A DNA stretch of 64,000 nt, taken from Parafrigoribacterium_A soli. Lineage in GTDB: Bacteria; Actinomycetota; Actinomycetes; Actinomycetales; Microbacteriaceae. This document shows positions 1 to 12,089 of the stretch, in pieces. How positions within the stretch are numbered: position 1 is the first letter of the stretch; each line of letters starts with the position of its first letter. The position numbers and the translations under genes were made by a program. The notes under the pieces are model-generated. The model did not search any database and was not told the DNA's origin. It was given only the letters and a program-made list of their open reading frames with translations. The stretch spans positions 124,001 through 188,000 of the forward strand of contig NZ_JBELNZ010000001.1 of NCBI RefSeq assembly GCF_040227235.1, given 5' to 3'.

Positions 1-1
1 G

Positions 2-904
2 CTGCGCTGGTTGCTGCACTTCGTGCTGCGCGCGATCGTCAACCGCATCGTGAGCGGTGTCAAGAAGAAGCAGGGCGCCGAAGACACCCAGGCGCTCCTG
101 GTCTCGCCTCTCGCGGCCGTGCGCCTCGTGCAGCGCACCCGCACGCTCGGTTCCGTTCTCGGCAACATCGTCAACATCATCCTGTTCATCGTTGCCGTGC
201 TGCTCATCGTCAACGCGATCGATACCACGATTCTCGGCTCGTTCGCACTGCTCACCGCCGCGCTCGGTGCTGGACTCGGCTTCGGGGCACAGAACATCGT
301 CAAGGACGTGCTCAACGGCCTGTTCATGGTGGTCGAAGACCAGCTCGGCGTGGGAGACGTCGTCGACCTCGGCCCCGCCACGGGCATCGTCGAATCCGTC
401 GGCATCCGCATCACCCAGGTGCGGGACGTGAACGGCACCCTGTGGTTCGTACGCAACGGCGAGATCCTGCGGGTCGGCAACATGTCGCAGGGCTGGGCCC
501 GAGTGATCGTCGACCTCAGCGTTCCGTACGAGGTGGATGTCGACGCCGTGCAGGAGCGCATCCTCGCGACCGCACAGGAGCTCGCGCAGACGACGAAGTG
601 GCGCAGCCGCATTGTCGAGAAGCCGGAGATCTGGGGGCTGGAGTCGATCTCGGCCGACGCCCTCGTTATCCGGCTGGCGATCAAGACCCGCTCGAGCTCG
701 AAGGACGACGTGGCGAGGGAGCTGCGCATCCGCCTGAAGAAGAACCTCGACGCCATGGGCGTGCACCTGCCAGGGCTCAGCACCCCGGTGCTCGCCGGCT
801 TCGAAGGCGCGGCGTCTGTGGCCGGCGCTCGGCCGCCGAAGACGAGGCCGCTGCCGGTCGCGAACGAGGCTCCGCACGCGCCGACCCAGAAGGGCAAGAA
901 ATGA
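2..904 (+). CDS. MscS-family mechanosensitive ion channel (5' end outside window)
   Basis: C-terminal part of a small-conductance mechanosensitive channel, which releases solutes on hypo-osmotic shock from the cytoplasmic membrane. The reading frame is open to the window edge, so the N-terminal membrane helices are probably missing; a TTG at 11 is only a fallback start. Visible are a hydrophobic helix (about residues 50-80), the pore-lining segment rich in Gly/Ala ('LGAGLGFGAQNIVKDVLNG') and the MscS beta-domain ('VGDVVDLG', 'TGIVESVGIRITQVRDVNG'). The tail is proline-rich and basic. The stop overlaps the ATG of the downstream globin gene (ATGA), which suggests co-translation. Confidence 0.9.
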   Translation: MRWLLHFVLRAIVNRIVSGVKKKQGAEDTQALLVSPLAAVRLVQRTRTLGSVLGNIVNIILFIVAVLLIVNAIDTTILGSFALLTAALGAGLGFGAQNIVKDVLNGLFMVVEDQLGVGDVVDLGPATGIVESVGIRITQVRDVNGTLWFVRNGEILRVGNMSQGWARVIVDLSVPYEVDVDAVQERILATAQELAQTTKWRSRIVEKPEIWGLESISADALVIRLAIKTRSSSKDDVARELRIRLKKNLDAMGVHLPGLSTPVLAGFEGAASVAGARPPKTRPLPVANEAPHAPTQKGKK

Positions 905-1317
905 GCGACGCCTTCCAGCCACGCACGGATGACGGGCAGGGCGCGTTCTACCTGCGCGTCGGTGGCCGTGCCGCATTCGAGAAACTTGTGCGGCTCTTCT
1001 ACGACGGCGTGCGCGACGACGAGGTGCTCATGCCGATGTACCCGGAGCAGCCCGATCTCGAGGGGGCGATCCAGCGGCTCACCGGGTTCCTCGAGCAATA
1101 CTGGGGCGGACCGACAACCTACAGCGAGACCCGCGGCCACCCGCGACTGCGGATGCGGCACCAGGCATTCAAGGTGAACCCGGATGCCCGGGACCGCTGG
1201 CTCGCGCACATGCGCGTCGCACTGGACCAGCTGGAGCTCTCACCGCTCGACGACGAGACCCTGTGGAACTACCTCGACCGGGCCGCGCACCTCATGGTGA
1301 ACACCTTCGAGGAGTAG
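901..1317 (+). CDS. glbO: Truncated haemoglobin (group II, GlbO-like)
   Basis: A 138-residue globin of the short 2-over-2 type, which binds O2/NO through haem. It has the expected length. The likely proximal histidine lies in 'RMRHQAF', an aromatic-rich CD region is at 'LMPMYPEQPD', and the 'FLEQYWGGPTTYSE' segment followed by 'GHPRLRMRH' is typical of group II actinobacterial GlbO. The conserved G-helix tryptophan is in 'RDRWLAHM'. The start ATG overlaps the stop of the MscS gene. The role (O2 delivery or NO detoxification) is inferred from the family. Confidence 0.9.
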   Translation: MSDAFQPRTDDGQGAFYLRVGGRAAFEKLVRLFYDGVRDDEVLMPMYPEQPDLEGAIQRLTGFLEQYWGGPTTYSETRGHPRLRMRHQAFKVNPDARDRWLAHMRVALDQLELSPLDDETLWNYLDRAAHLMVNTFEE

Positions 1318-1363
1318 CGCGTTCCTGGGTTTCGATACGCTCGTGCCTCGCCACTGGGCCCAC

Positions 1364-2063
<700 letters not shown>

Positions 2064-2077
<14 letters not shown>

Positions 2078-2963
2078 CTTCTGGCTCCCCGAGGTAGGCG
2101 GCAATGACCCGAGGGTCGTTACGAATGTCGGCTGGCAGGCCGTCGGCGAGCTTCTTGCCGAACTCCAACACCACGATGCGGTCGGTCACGCCCATGACGA
2201 GCTTCATGTCGTGTTCGATGAGAAGCACGGTGTAGCCGTCGTCCCTGATGGCCCGGATGAGCGTCATGAGCTCTTCCTTCTCGGCCGGGTTGAAACCAGC
2301 GGCGGGTTCGTCGAGGCAGAGCACCTTCGGGTCGGTCGCGAGTGCCCTGGCGATCTCGAGGCGCCGCTGGTGACCGTAGGAGAGGTTTCGCGAGAGCTTC
2401 GCCGCGTCATCCGCGATGCCGACGAACTCGAGCAGTGCCATGCCGCGCTCGATGGAGGACTTCTCCTCGCGCGTGTGCCGCGGCAGCCTCAGCAGGGCAC
2501 CGACGACGCTCGTCCTGTGTCTGGCATCCAGACCGACAACGACGTTCTCGAGCGCCGTCATCTCGCCGAACAGGCGGATGTTCTGGAACGTCCTGGCGAG
2601 GCCGAGGCGAGTGATGTGGTGGCGCTTCCTGCCCCCGATGTCTGCGCCCTCGAGCAGCACCTTGCCGCTCGTGGGCTTGTAGACGCCGGTCATGGCGTTG
2701 AAGCACGTGGTCTTTCCCGCGCCGTTCGGGCCGATCAGGCCGAGGATCTCGCCACGCTTGATCGTGAATGTCACGTCGTCGAGCGCGACCAGGCCGCCGA
2801 ACTTCACGGTGAGGTTCTGCACCTCGATGAGGTTCTCGCCGACTTCGACGGCGATGTCGCGCTCGGGGGCGGCGCCCTCGGCTACCTCCTCGTCGATGTG
2901 CAACGCGGCAACGACAGCGGCGGGATCGTCGTCGTACTCTGACTCGCGAGCGTCGTCACTCAT
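2064..2963 (-). CDS. livG: Branched-chain amino-acid ABC transporter, ATP-binding protein LivG
   Basis: A 299-residue nucleotide-binding subunit with Walker A 'GPNGAGKTTCFNAMTG', signature 'LSYGHQRRLEIARAL' and Walker B 'VLCLDEPAAGFNP'; the C-terminus 'DPRVIAAYLGEP' is characteristic of LivG. It carries an acidic N-terminal extension of about 45 residues before the ABC domain. ATGA overlap with livM upstream and a 14-nt overlap with livF downstream. Energises import of leucine, isoleucine and valine in complex with LivH, LivM and LivF. Confidence 0.95.
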
Positions 2964-4162
2964 TCCGCACCTCCCTTTTCATCGAGCTGACTCTGCCCGG
3001 GCGAGCCCGGACTGTCCGTCGCTCGACCGCCCAGTTTGTTGTACGCGAGCCTGCCGTAGGCGAGCAATCGCTGGCGCGCGGGAAGAAGTCCCTGGGGGCG
3101 GAAGATCATGAGCACCACGAGCGCGAGACCGAAGATGAGGTACTTGTACGGCGCGATCTCGATGAAGCGCAGCGGGATGTACACGACGAGCACCGCTCCG
3201 ATGATCGCACCGACCTTGTTGCCCGAACCGCCGAGGATGACCGCGGCGAGGAACAGGATCGAGGTCACGACGTCGAACTTCTGGTTGTTCACGAAGCCCT
3301 GCGAACCCGCGTAGAGGGCGCCGGAGAGTCCGCCGACGCCCGCGCCGATCGCGAAGGCCCAGACCTTGTACTTGAAGACGGGAACGCCCATGATTTCGGC
3401 GGCGTCCTCATCCTCACGGATGGCGACCCAGGCACGACCGACTCGGCTGCGCTCCAGGTTTCCCGCGAGCAGCAGCACGATGATGATGATCGTCAGCGTG
3501 AGCCAGTACCAGGGCGTGCCGTTGGAGTTCGAGAACACGGGAACACCATTGGCGCCGGTTCCCGGCGGGTGGCCGATGTTCTGGAATCCGGGCTGCCCCT
3601 TCATCGCCGGGATGATGGTGGCGAGGATGCGCACGATCTCCCCGAATCCGAGGGTCACGATGGCGAGGTAGTCACCGCGCAGCCGCAGGGTAGGAGTACC
3701 GAGCAGCACGCCGAAGAACATTGTCACGGCCATCGCCACGGGGATGGTCCAGAGGTACGGGATGTGCAGGAACGGTGAGTCGGGACTCGTCAGCATCGCC
3801 GCGGTGTAAGCCCCGACCGCGTAGAAAGCGACGTAGCCGAGGTCGAGCAGTCCGGCGTAGCCGACCACGACGTTGAGGCCGACGGCGGCGAGGGCGAACA
3901 CCGCCATTTGCAGACAGGCGATCGGCCAGTCGGTGCCGGGCTCGGTGGTGATGAAGGGTGGGTTCACCACCGGGAGCAGGTAGGCAAGCACGACGACGAT
4001 CACGAGGTAGGCCCACTGCTGAACGCGCGGAAGCCTGTTCCACCAGTCACGCACGGGCTGCGGGCGGTTGCCGCGCTTCTTGCCCCTGTCGGTCTCGCGG
4101 TCGATCGCGTCCTTCGCGGATTCGGCGTCGGGCATCAGGGTAGGTCCGTCGACGGTGCTCAT
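2960..4162 (-). CDS. livM: Branched-chain amino-acid ABC transporter permease LivM
   Basis: A 400-residue polytopic membrane protein. The first ~55 residues are polar and charged, then helices begin at 'QQWAYLVIVVVLAYLL'. The permease core with 'GYAGLLDLGYVAFYAVGAY' and the LivM hallmark 'LRGDYLAIVTLGFGEIVR' is clear, as is 'LGGSGNKVGAIIGA' near the C-terminus. ATG at 4162 chosen ('MSTVDGPT'); it overlaps the livH stop (4159), and livG follows with another ATGA overlap. Forms the translocation path with LivH. Confidence 0.95.
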   Translation of the reverse strand: MSTVDGPTLMPDAESAKDAIDRETDRGKKRGNRPQPVRDWWNRLPRVQQWAYLVIVVVLAYLLPVVNPPFITTEPGTDWPIACLQMAVFALAAVGLNVVVGYAGLLDLGYVAFYAVGAYTAAMLTSPDSPFLHIPYLWTIPVAMAVTMFFGVLLGTPTLRLRGDYLAIVTLGFGEIVRILATIIPAMKGQPGFQNIGHPPGTGANGVPVFSNSNGTPWYWLTLTIIIIVLLLAGNLERSRVGRAWVAIREDEDAAEIMGVPVFKYKVWAFAIGAGVGGLSGALYAGSQGFVNNQKFDVVTSILFLAAVILGGSGNKVGAIIGAVLVVYIPLRFIEIAPYKYLIFGLALVVLMIFRPQGLLPARQRLLAYGRLAYNKLGGRATDSPGSPGQSQLDEKGGAE

Positions 4163-5169
4163 GCCCTGCTCCTCTCCAGTGAGGTTCCGAGTATGCCGGT
4201 GGGCTTCACGATGAGAACCACCACCAGCACGATGAAGGCGACGACATCCGTCCACTGCGAATTGCCGAGCAGGATCTGGCCGTAGTTGCCGATCAGGCCG
4301 AGCAGCAGGCCGCCGAGGAGTGCTCCTCGCACGTTGCCGATGCCGCCGAGCACCGCGGCCGCGAAGGCCTTGATACCGAGGATGAATCCGCCGGTGTAGA
4401 AGACGCCGGAGGGGATCTTCATGACGTAGAACAGCGCGGCCGCGCCGGCGAGGAGGCCACCGATCACGAAGGTGATCACGATGATGCGCTCCTTGTTGAC
4501 GCCCATGAGCGTCGCGGTATCCGGGTCTTGCGCGACGGCGCGGATGCCGCGGCCGATGCGCGAGCGGCGGATGAACTGGTCTGCACCGACCATCATGATG
4601 ACGGCCGCGACAACGATGATGATCTGCTGGCTGTCGACGATGGTGCCGAAGACGTCGAAGACGGGAACCGGCTGGAACATCGTCACGGCCGGCTCGGGAT
4701 TCGCGCCGCGGACGACGAAGATCGTGTACTGGATGGCGAAGGATGCGCCGATGGCCGTGATCAGGAACGCGAGTCGCGGAGGATTGCGTTTGCGCAGCGG
4801 ACGGTAGGCGAGCCGCTCCAGGCCGTATGCGGTCAACGCCGAACAGAGCATGCCGACGATGAGCGCCAGCAGCACGTCGCCGAGGATGGCCCAGCCGGAG
4901 ATCGTGGGGTTCGAGGGACCGAAGCCCAGGGAGGTGAGGGTGAAGACCACACCGTAGCAACCGAGGATGAACACCTCTGAGTGTGCGAAGTTGATGAGGT
5001 TGAGCACGCCGTAGACGAGCGTGTAACCGAGCGCTACGAGCCCGTAGATCGCTCCGAAGGTGAGGCCGTCAAAGGTGGCGCTCCAGAAGTTCTGGATGAA
5101 CGACGGTATGTCGAAGGTGATCCAGGTCGAGTCGTCGAGGGGCAGATGGGAAAGCAGCAGAGGGAGCAT
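4159..5169 (-). CDS. livH: Branched-chain amino-acid ABC transporter permease LivH
   Basis: A 336-residue permease with about eight hydrophobic segments. Diagnostic LivH stretches include 'TFGAIYGLVALGYTLVYGVL' and 'VLGGIGNVRGALLGGLLLGL'. The ATG at 5169 ('MLPLLLSHLPL') is preferred; the frame extends further but the extra residues are compositionally unlike a protein and would run into the upstream hairpin. Followed by livM with a 4-nt overlap. A 17-bp stem-loop separates it from the binding-protein gene, so lower expression than livJ is expected. Confidence 0.93.
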   Translation of the reverse strand: MLPLLLSHLPLDDSTWITFDIPSFIQNFWSATFDGLTFGAIYGLVALGYTLVYGVLNLINFAHSEVFILGCYGVVFTLTSLGFGPSNPTISGWAILGDVLLALIVGMLCSALTAYGLERLAYRPLRKRNPPRLAFLITAIGASFAIQYTIFVVRGANPEPAVTMFQPVPVFDVFGTIVDSQQIIIVVAAVIMMVGADQFIRRSRIGRGIRAVAQDPDTATLMGVNKERIIVITFVIGGLLAGAAALFYVMKIPSGVFYTGGFILGIKAFAAAVLGGIGNVRGALLGGLLLGLIGNYGQILLGNSQWTDVVAFIVLVVVLIVKPTGILGTSLERSRA

Positions 5170-5238
5170 GGGCGTCCTGATCCGGGAAGCCGGGTTCGTC
5201 GCTGAACGAGGCTGGTGTCTATGAGGGGGTACACGCGC

Positions 5239-5282
5239 GAGTGTCGTGGGGCAGGATCTTGGTGACCTGCCCCACGACACTC
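5239..5282 (-). terminator. Perfect 17-bp stem-loop between livJ and livH (attenuator or mRNA-stabilising hairpin)
   Basis: Left arm 5239-5255 and right arm 5266-5282 are exact reverse complements, with a 10-base loop. The hairpin lies 13 bases after the livJ stop and 70 bases before the livH start. There is no clear U-tract on the minus strand, so partial termination or protection of the livJ 3' end are both possible. Confidence 0.8.
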
Positions 5283-5295
5283 ACATGGTGATCAA

Positions 5296-6516
5296 CTAAC
5301 CGATCTGTCCGATGAAGACGATCTTTCCGCTGTCAACCTTGTAACCGTAGACCGCGGGCTTCGCGAGCTCGCCCTTGTCGTTCCACTTGTAGTGCTTGCT
5401 GAGGCCGTCGGCGTCGTAGGACTTGACGTAGCTCAGCAGGTCGGCGCGGGTGGTCTTGCCCTTGTCGATGCCCGAGAGCAGCACGGTTGCGGCGTCGTAA
5501 CCCTCGATCGAGTACGTACCGGGGTCGGCGTTGAACGCTGCCTTGTACGCGGTCTCGAAGTCGGGGATCAACTCGCCCGGGATGCACGGGCAGGTGAAGT
5601 ACGCGTTCTCAGACGCGTCACCGGCCTGCTTGATGAACTGGTCGTCCTTCACGCCATCCGGGCCGACGAAAGCACCCTTGAAGCCCTTGCTGACCAGCTG
5701 CTGGTCGAACGGAGCCGCTTCGGCGTAGTAGCCGGCGTAGTACACGGCGTCGGCCTTCGAGTTGATGATCTTGGAGATCACCGCTGAGAAGTCCTTCTGG
5801 CCGGTGATGACCTTGTCACTGCCGACCTGCGTCTTGCCGAGCGCCGCACTGGTCGCGTCGCCGAGGCCGATGCCGTACTCCGAGTCGTCCTGAACCAGGT
5901 AGACCTTGTCGGCCTTCAGCTTCGAGGTGACGAAGTCACCGGCGGCGGGACCTTGCTGGCTGTCGTTGCCGAGGCCGCGGAAGAAGGTCTTCCAGCCGTT
6001 CTCGGTCAGCGACGGGTTGGTCGCGGACGGCGTGATGTGAACGAGACCCTTCTGCTCGAAGATGTTGCCAGTCGCCTTCGACTCGCCCGAGAACGGAAGT
6101 CCAACCACACCAATGATGGCCGGCGTGTTGACCGCCTGCGTCACCGGACCGGTCGCCTTGTCGGGCGAACCCTCGGTGTCGAACTTGGTGAACTGCACCT
6201 GGCATCCGGCGTTCGCCTTGTTGTGCTGGTCGATGGCCAGCTGGATGCCGTTGTAGATGTTGATACCGAGCTGAGCGTTCGGTCCGGTTTCTGCGCCGAT
6301 GTAGCCGAGCGTGGTGCCCGAGTCGCAGGTTGCCTTGCCGTCGCCCGCCGGGAGCACCGCGTTGGCGGGAACCGGAACCGAGGTGACGACCGGGAGGTCG
6401 ACCTTCTTGGTCGTCGTGCCACCGTTGCCGGTCGATGAGGGCTGGTTTGCACAACCCGTCATCAACATTCCCAGGGTGGCGGCCACGGCCAGGCCAGCCA
6501 TAATTCGTTTGTTCAT
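5296..6516 (-). CDS. livJ: Branched-chain amino-acid ABC transporter substrate-binding lipoprotein
   Basis: A 406-residue type-1 periplasmic-binding-fold protein that would capture branched-chain amino acids outside the membrane. The start ATG at 6516 gives a lipoprotein signal peptide: 'MNKRIMAGLAVAATLGMLMT' followed by the lipobox cysteine, then a low-complexity linker. Typical family segments are 'GYIGAETGPNAQLGINIYNG', 'VVGLPFSGESKATG' and 'DAVYYAGYYAEAAPF'. First gene of the liv operon; a purine-rich ribosome site (GGAAGGCAGGA) precedes it. Ligand assignment is inferred from the complete LivHMGF set. Confidence 0.94.
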   Translation of the reverse strand: MNKRIMAGLAVAATLGMLMTGCANQPSSTGNGGTTTKKVDLPVVTSVPVPANAVLPAGDGKATCDSGTTLGYIGAETGPNAQLGINIYNGIQLAIDQHNKANAGCQVQFTKFDTEGSPDKATGPVTQAVNTPAIIGVVGLPFSGESKATGNIFEQKGLVHITPSATNPSLTENGWKTFFRGLGNDSQQGPAAGDFVTSKLKADKVYLVQDDSEYGIGLGDATSAALGKTQVGSDKVITGQKDFSAVISKIINSKADAVYYAGYYAEAAPFDQQLVSKGFKGAFVGPDGVKDDQFIKQAGDASENAYFTCPCIPGELIPDFETAYKAAFNADPGTYSIEGYDAATVLLSGIDKGKTTRADLLSYVKSYDADGLSKHYKWNDKGELAKPAVYGYKVDSGKIVFIGQIG

Positions 6517-6658
6517 GTAATTCGATCCTGCCTTCCATGCTGTAACGCGGCGAGTCCGCAAACCTGCAGACCGGCTCTTCGCGAATGGTGACCCGATACT
6601 ACCCCGCGGCTTCACTGCCTGTCGTGCACTCGGCCGCGAGGTAATGTCTTCGAAATGA

Positions 6659-7879
6659 TCACTGCGGTGTGACGTCCTCGCTCTCTCGTGGTGAATCGGG
6701 TGAGGAGACGGCTTCGAGCGAAGCATCGTCGGAAGAGATCACGGCCCGCACAAGCGGCACTCCGGGACGATAGGCCAGGTGTACGTAGCTCGGCGCATCG
6801 AGGATGGCCAGGTCGGCTCGTTTGCCCACCGCGAGGACGCCGATGTCGGTTCTGCGCAGCGCAGCGGCGCCGCCCGCCGTGGCCGCCCAGAGGGCCTCCG
6901 CGGGGCTCATCCGCATGTTCCGCACGGCGACCGCGATGCAGAACGGCATCGAGGTCGTGTAGCTGGAGCCGGGGTTGCAATCGGTGGCGATGGCCATGGT
7001 GACGCCCGCATCGAGGAGCCTGCGCGCATCCAGGTAGCGCTGCCTGGTGGAGAATTCGGCTCCTGGCAGCGCCGTGGCGACAGTGCAGCCCGAGGCGAGT
7101 GCGTCGACGTCACCATCGCTCAGGAAGGTGCAGTGGTCGACGCTGGCGGCTTGGAGCTCGACCGCGAGCTGTACGCCGCCGGAGACGGTCAGCTGGCCGG
7201 CGTGCAGACGCGCACCGAGGCCCTTCGCCACGCCCGCGACGAGGATGGCCCTGGCCTGGTCGACGTCGAAGGCACCACCCTCACAGAACGCGTCGATCCA
7301 GCGCGCGTGTGGTGCACACGCGGCGAGCATGGGCCCAGTGACGAGGTCGACATACCCGGCCGGGTCCCCCGCGAACTCGGGTGGCACGACGTGAGCGCCC
7401 AGAAAGGTGGTCTCGCTCGTGAGCTGCCGCGCGATTCGGAGCTGGCGCTCCTCCTCGGCGACGGTGAGCCCGTAGCCGCTCTTGATCTCCACGGTGGTGG
7501 TTCCCTGAGCGCGCATCTCGGCGAGGAGCCGGCGTCCACCGGCGAGCAGGGCCTCGTCGCTCGCGGCGCGGGTCGCCGCGACCGTGCTGCGGATGCCGCC
7601 GGCGCCGTAGGAGTGGCCGGCCATCCGCTGCTCGAACTCCTCCGACCGCTCGCCCGCGAAGACGGCATGGCTGTGGCTGTCGACGAAGCCGGGGATGACG
7701 CAGCGGCCACCGGCGTCGGTTCTGCTGTCGGCATCCGGGGCATCGCGCGCGTCGCCGAGCCAGGCGATGCGGCCGTTCTCGATGACGATCGCCGCATCGC
7801 GCCGCTCTGCCGTGAGGGGGCCGACGGCGGGGTTGTTCGTGACGAGCAGGCCGATGTTGTCGATGAGGGTCGTGGTCAC
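6659..7879 (-). CDS. hutI: Imidazolonepropionase
   Basis: Third step of histidine degradation: hydrolyses 4-imidazolone-5-propionate to N-formimino-L-glutamate. 406 residues, amidohydrolase superfamily; the metal-binding motif 'DSHSHAVFAG' and later 'GYGLTVAEEERQL', 'LHAGQL' and 'TDCNPGSSYT' are typical of HutI. The GTG at 7879 is chosen because it overlaps the hutG stop (GTGA), as at the other junctions of this operon. Last gene of the hut operon. Confidence 0.95.
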   Translation of the reverse strand: MTTTLIDNIGLLVTNNPAVGPLTAERRDAAIVIENGRIAWLGDARDAPDADSRTDAGGRCVIPGFVDSHSHAVFAGERSEEFEQRMAGHSYGAGGIRSTVAATRAASDEALLAGGRRLLAEMRAQGTTTVEIKSGYGLTVAEEERQLRIARQLTSETTFLGAHVVPPEFAGDPAGYVDLVTGPMLAACAPHARWIDAFCEGGAFDVDQARAILVAGVAKGLGARLHAGQLTVSGGVQLAVELQAASVDHCTFLSDGDVDALASGCTVATALPGAEFSTRQRYLDARRLLDAGVTMAIATDCNPGSSYTTSMPFCIAVAVRNMRMSPAEALWAATAGGAAALRRTDIGVLAVGKRADLAILDAPSYVHLAYRPGVPLVRAVISSDDASLEAVSSPDSPRESEDVTPQ

Positions 7880-8795
7880 CGGCGTTCCCTCACTGCAGCG
7901 GCGAGTTCGAGCACGCACAGCGCCACGAGCCTGACCGTGCGGCCATCAGCACAGTCTTTGGACGCGTCGACCTCGGTGAGGTCCACGGACTCGACTGCCG
8001 GATGCGCTCCTGCGACTCTCGCGGCGCTGCGAAGCTCATAGGCGGAGATGCCGCCGGGGACGGCCGCGGGGCAGGCGGGCACGACGGAGCGGTCGCAGAC
8101 ATCCACGTCGAGATCGACATGGATCGGGCCGCCGGCGGCACCCGCGATCTCGAGCGCCTCTGCCATCACGTCGGCCATCGGCCTGCGGCTGAGCTCGTCC
8201 CGGTGGATCACGGTGATGCCGTAGTCGGCGGCGCGGGCGGCATACTCGGCGGAGTTGGCGAAATCCGCGATGCCGATCTGGACGATGCGCCTTCCGTCGA
8301 GGCCCGCCTCCACGAGCCTGCGCACCGGTGAGCCATTGCTGATGCCGTCCCGGAGATCGTGATGGGCGTCGACGGTGACGAGGCCCGCCGTGGCGAGGCG
8401 CTCTCCCCAGGTGCCGAGCGCGGCCGGGACGGTGGCGGCGTTGTCTCCGCCGACGGCGACGAGGAGCCTAGCGGTCGCCGCGGCTGCGCGCACGGCCGCG
8501 ATTGCACGCGCCTCACCCTCGGGACCATCGGGATCGGTGACGTCTCCCCAGTCCGCCGCCACGAGGGGGCTCTGCGGTGCGGATGACGTCGCGGACCGGT
8601 CGGGCGATCGAGACTCGTTGTAGTAGCGGAGCGCCTCGCGGACCGCGGCCGGAGTGGAGCCTGTTCCGCCCGGGGTCAGTGAAGTGCGCCAGGTGGGGAT
8701 GCCGATGAGGGCCAGATCGCGGCGCCCTTCGACAGGCTCAGGGAACGTAGGCGGCCAGTCGCCCGCGCGGGGCCAGAGCGGATCGTGGGAGAGCG

Positions 8796-8799
<4 letters not shown>
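7876..8799 (-). CDS. hutG: Formimidoylglutamase (ureohydrolase family)
   Basis: Converts N-formimino-glutamate to glutamate and formamide, so this is the HutG route. 307 residues of the arginase/agmatinase fold. Binuclear manganese motifs: 'VGGDN' (Asn where arginases have His), 'DAHHD' and 'HVDLDVDVCD'. From memory, Asn at this first position is also found in a characterised protozoan formiminoglutamase, so it supports the assignment rather than inactivity. GTG start at 8799 overlaps the hutU stop (GTGA); hutI follows with the same overlap. Confidence 0.88.
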
Positions 8800-10453
<1,654 letters not shown>

Positions 10454-10457
<4 letters not shown>

Positions 10458-11998
10458 CTCAGTTCTCCCCCTGCGTCTCTCACCGCGGATGCCGCAGCCG
10501 CCAGCAGCGATCCATCCAGCACCATGCGGTGTGCGGCAGCGATCTCGGGCGCCAGGTACCGGTCGGTCCCCGGGCCCTCGACCTCCTCGCGCAGCCGGTC
10601 TCGCACCGCGGCGGACACCGACGACGGCTGCACCGGAGCGCGCAGGTCCATCGCCCGCGCCGAGGTGAGCAGTTCGATCGCGATGACTCGGCCGAGACCA
10701 TCGATGGCGCGGCGCAGCTTGCGGGCGGCGTTCCAGCCCATCGACACGTGGTCCTCCTGCATGGCGGAGGACGGGATCGAGTCGACGCTCGCCGGCGCCG
10801 CGAGCCGCTTGAGCTCGCTCACGATGCCGGCCTGCGTGTACTGGGCGATCATGTGGCCCGAGTCGACGCCGGGGTCGTCGGCGAGGAACGCGTTCAGTCC
10901 GTGGTTGCGGTTCGCGTCGAGGAAGCGGTCGGTGCGCCGCTCGCTCATGCTCGCGAGGTCGGCCACAACGATGGCGAGGAAGTCGAGAACGTAGGCGACC
11001 GGGGCGCCATGGAAGTTGCCATTGGACTCGACCCGGCCATCCGGCGTCACCACGGGGTTGTCGATCGCCGATGCCAGTTCGCGCGCGGCGACCGTGGCGG
11101 CGTGGTCAATCGTGTCGCGCACCGCACCGTGCACCTGGGGCGCGCAGCGCAGCGAGTACGCGTCCTGCACCCGGGTGAATCCCTGCGGGTGCGAGATCAT
11201 CGGGGAACCCGCGAGCACGCCGCGCATGTTTGCCGCCGAGTCCGCCTGCCCCGGATGCGGACGCAGCGCCTGCAGGTCGGCCGCGAAGACGGCGTCGGTG
11301 CCGGTCAGTCCCTCGACGCTCATCGCCGCGGCGAGGTCGGCCGTGGTCACGAGCGCCCGCAGGTCGTCAATGGCGAGCACGAGCATGCCGAGCATGCCAT
11401 CGGTCCCGTTGATGAGGGCGAGTCCCTCCTTCTCGCGCAGCTCCACCGGCGTGATGCCCGCTGCTGCGAGGGCGTCGGCGGCCGGTCGCAGCTCGCCGTC
11501 GGCATCCCGAACCTCGCCCTCGCCAATGAGCGCGAGTGCGCAGTGGGCCAGGGGCGCGAGATCACCCGAGCAGCCGAGGCTGCCGTACTCGTACACGACG
11601 GGGGTGATGCCGGCGTTCAGCATCGCGGCGTAGGTCTCGGCGACGAGCGGGCGCACGCCGGTGCGGCCGGTGGCGAGGGTCGACAGGCGCAAGAGAAGGA
11701 GGGCCCGGATGACCTCGCGTTCGACCTCGGGGCCGGAGCCCGCGGCGTGGCTTCGCACGAGCGAGCGCTGCAACTGGGCGCGAAGCTCGGTGGGGATCTG
11801 CTTCGTCGCGAGCGCGCCGAAGCCGGTGGACACCCCGTAGTGCGGAACGGTGTCGTCGGCAAGCGCCTCGATGACGCGGCGGCTCTCGACCATGGCGACG
11901 ACGCTCTCTTGGCTCACGGCGACGGATGCACCGCGGCGAGCGACGGCGACGACCTCTTCGAAACGGAGGGCACCTGTGCCAAGGACGACGTTATCCAC
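10454..11998 (-). CDS. hutH: Histidine ammonia-lyase
   Basis: First step of histidine degradation: L-histidine to trans-urocanate and ammonia. 514 residues with the aromatic ammonia-lyase core ('HYGVSTGFGALA', 'QEDHVSMGWNAARKL'). The triad that cyclises to the MIO electrophile reads Cys-Ser-Gly ('GSLGCSGDLAPLAH') rather than the usual Ala-Ser-Gly; the essential Ser-Gly are kept. GTG at 11998 is the best start; neighbouring ATGs upstream are in another frame. First gene of the operon and divergent from the IclR regulator. Confidence 0.95.
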
Positions 11999-12050
11999 AC
12001 CATCATTAGACCGGCACGCGCGGCCCGCACGGGCCCGTTTCGGCGATATG

Positions 12051-12070
12051 GTGTCTGGGATACGAGACAC
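12051..12070. promoter_or_regulatory. Inverted repeat GTGTCT-N8-AGACAC, candidate IclR operator
   Basis: A 6-bp inverted repeat separated by 8 bases lies between hutH (start 11998, minus) and the IclR-family gene (GTG 12090, plus). Its position in the only divergent intergenic space of the hut locus makes it a candidate operator for histidine-controlled expression. Protein binding is inferred. Confidence 0.5.
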
Positions 12071-12089
12071 TATGGAAAGGGGGCCGCCG

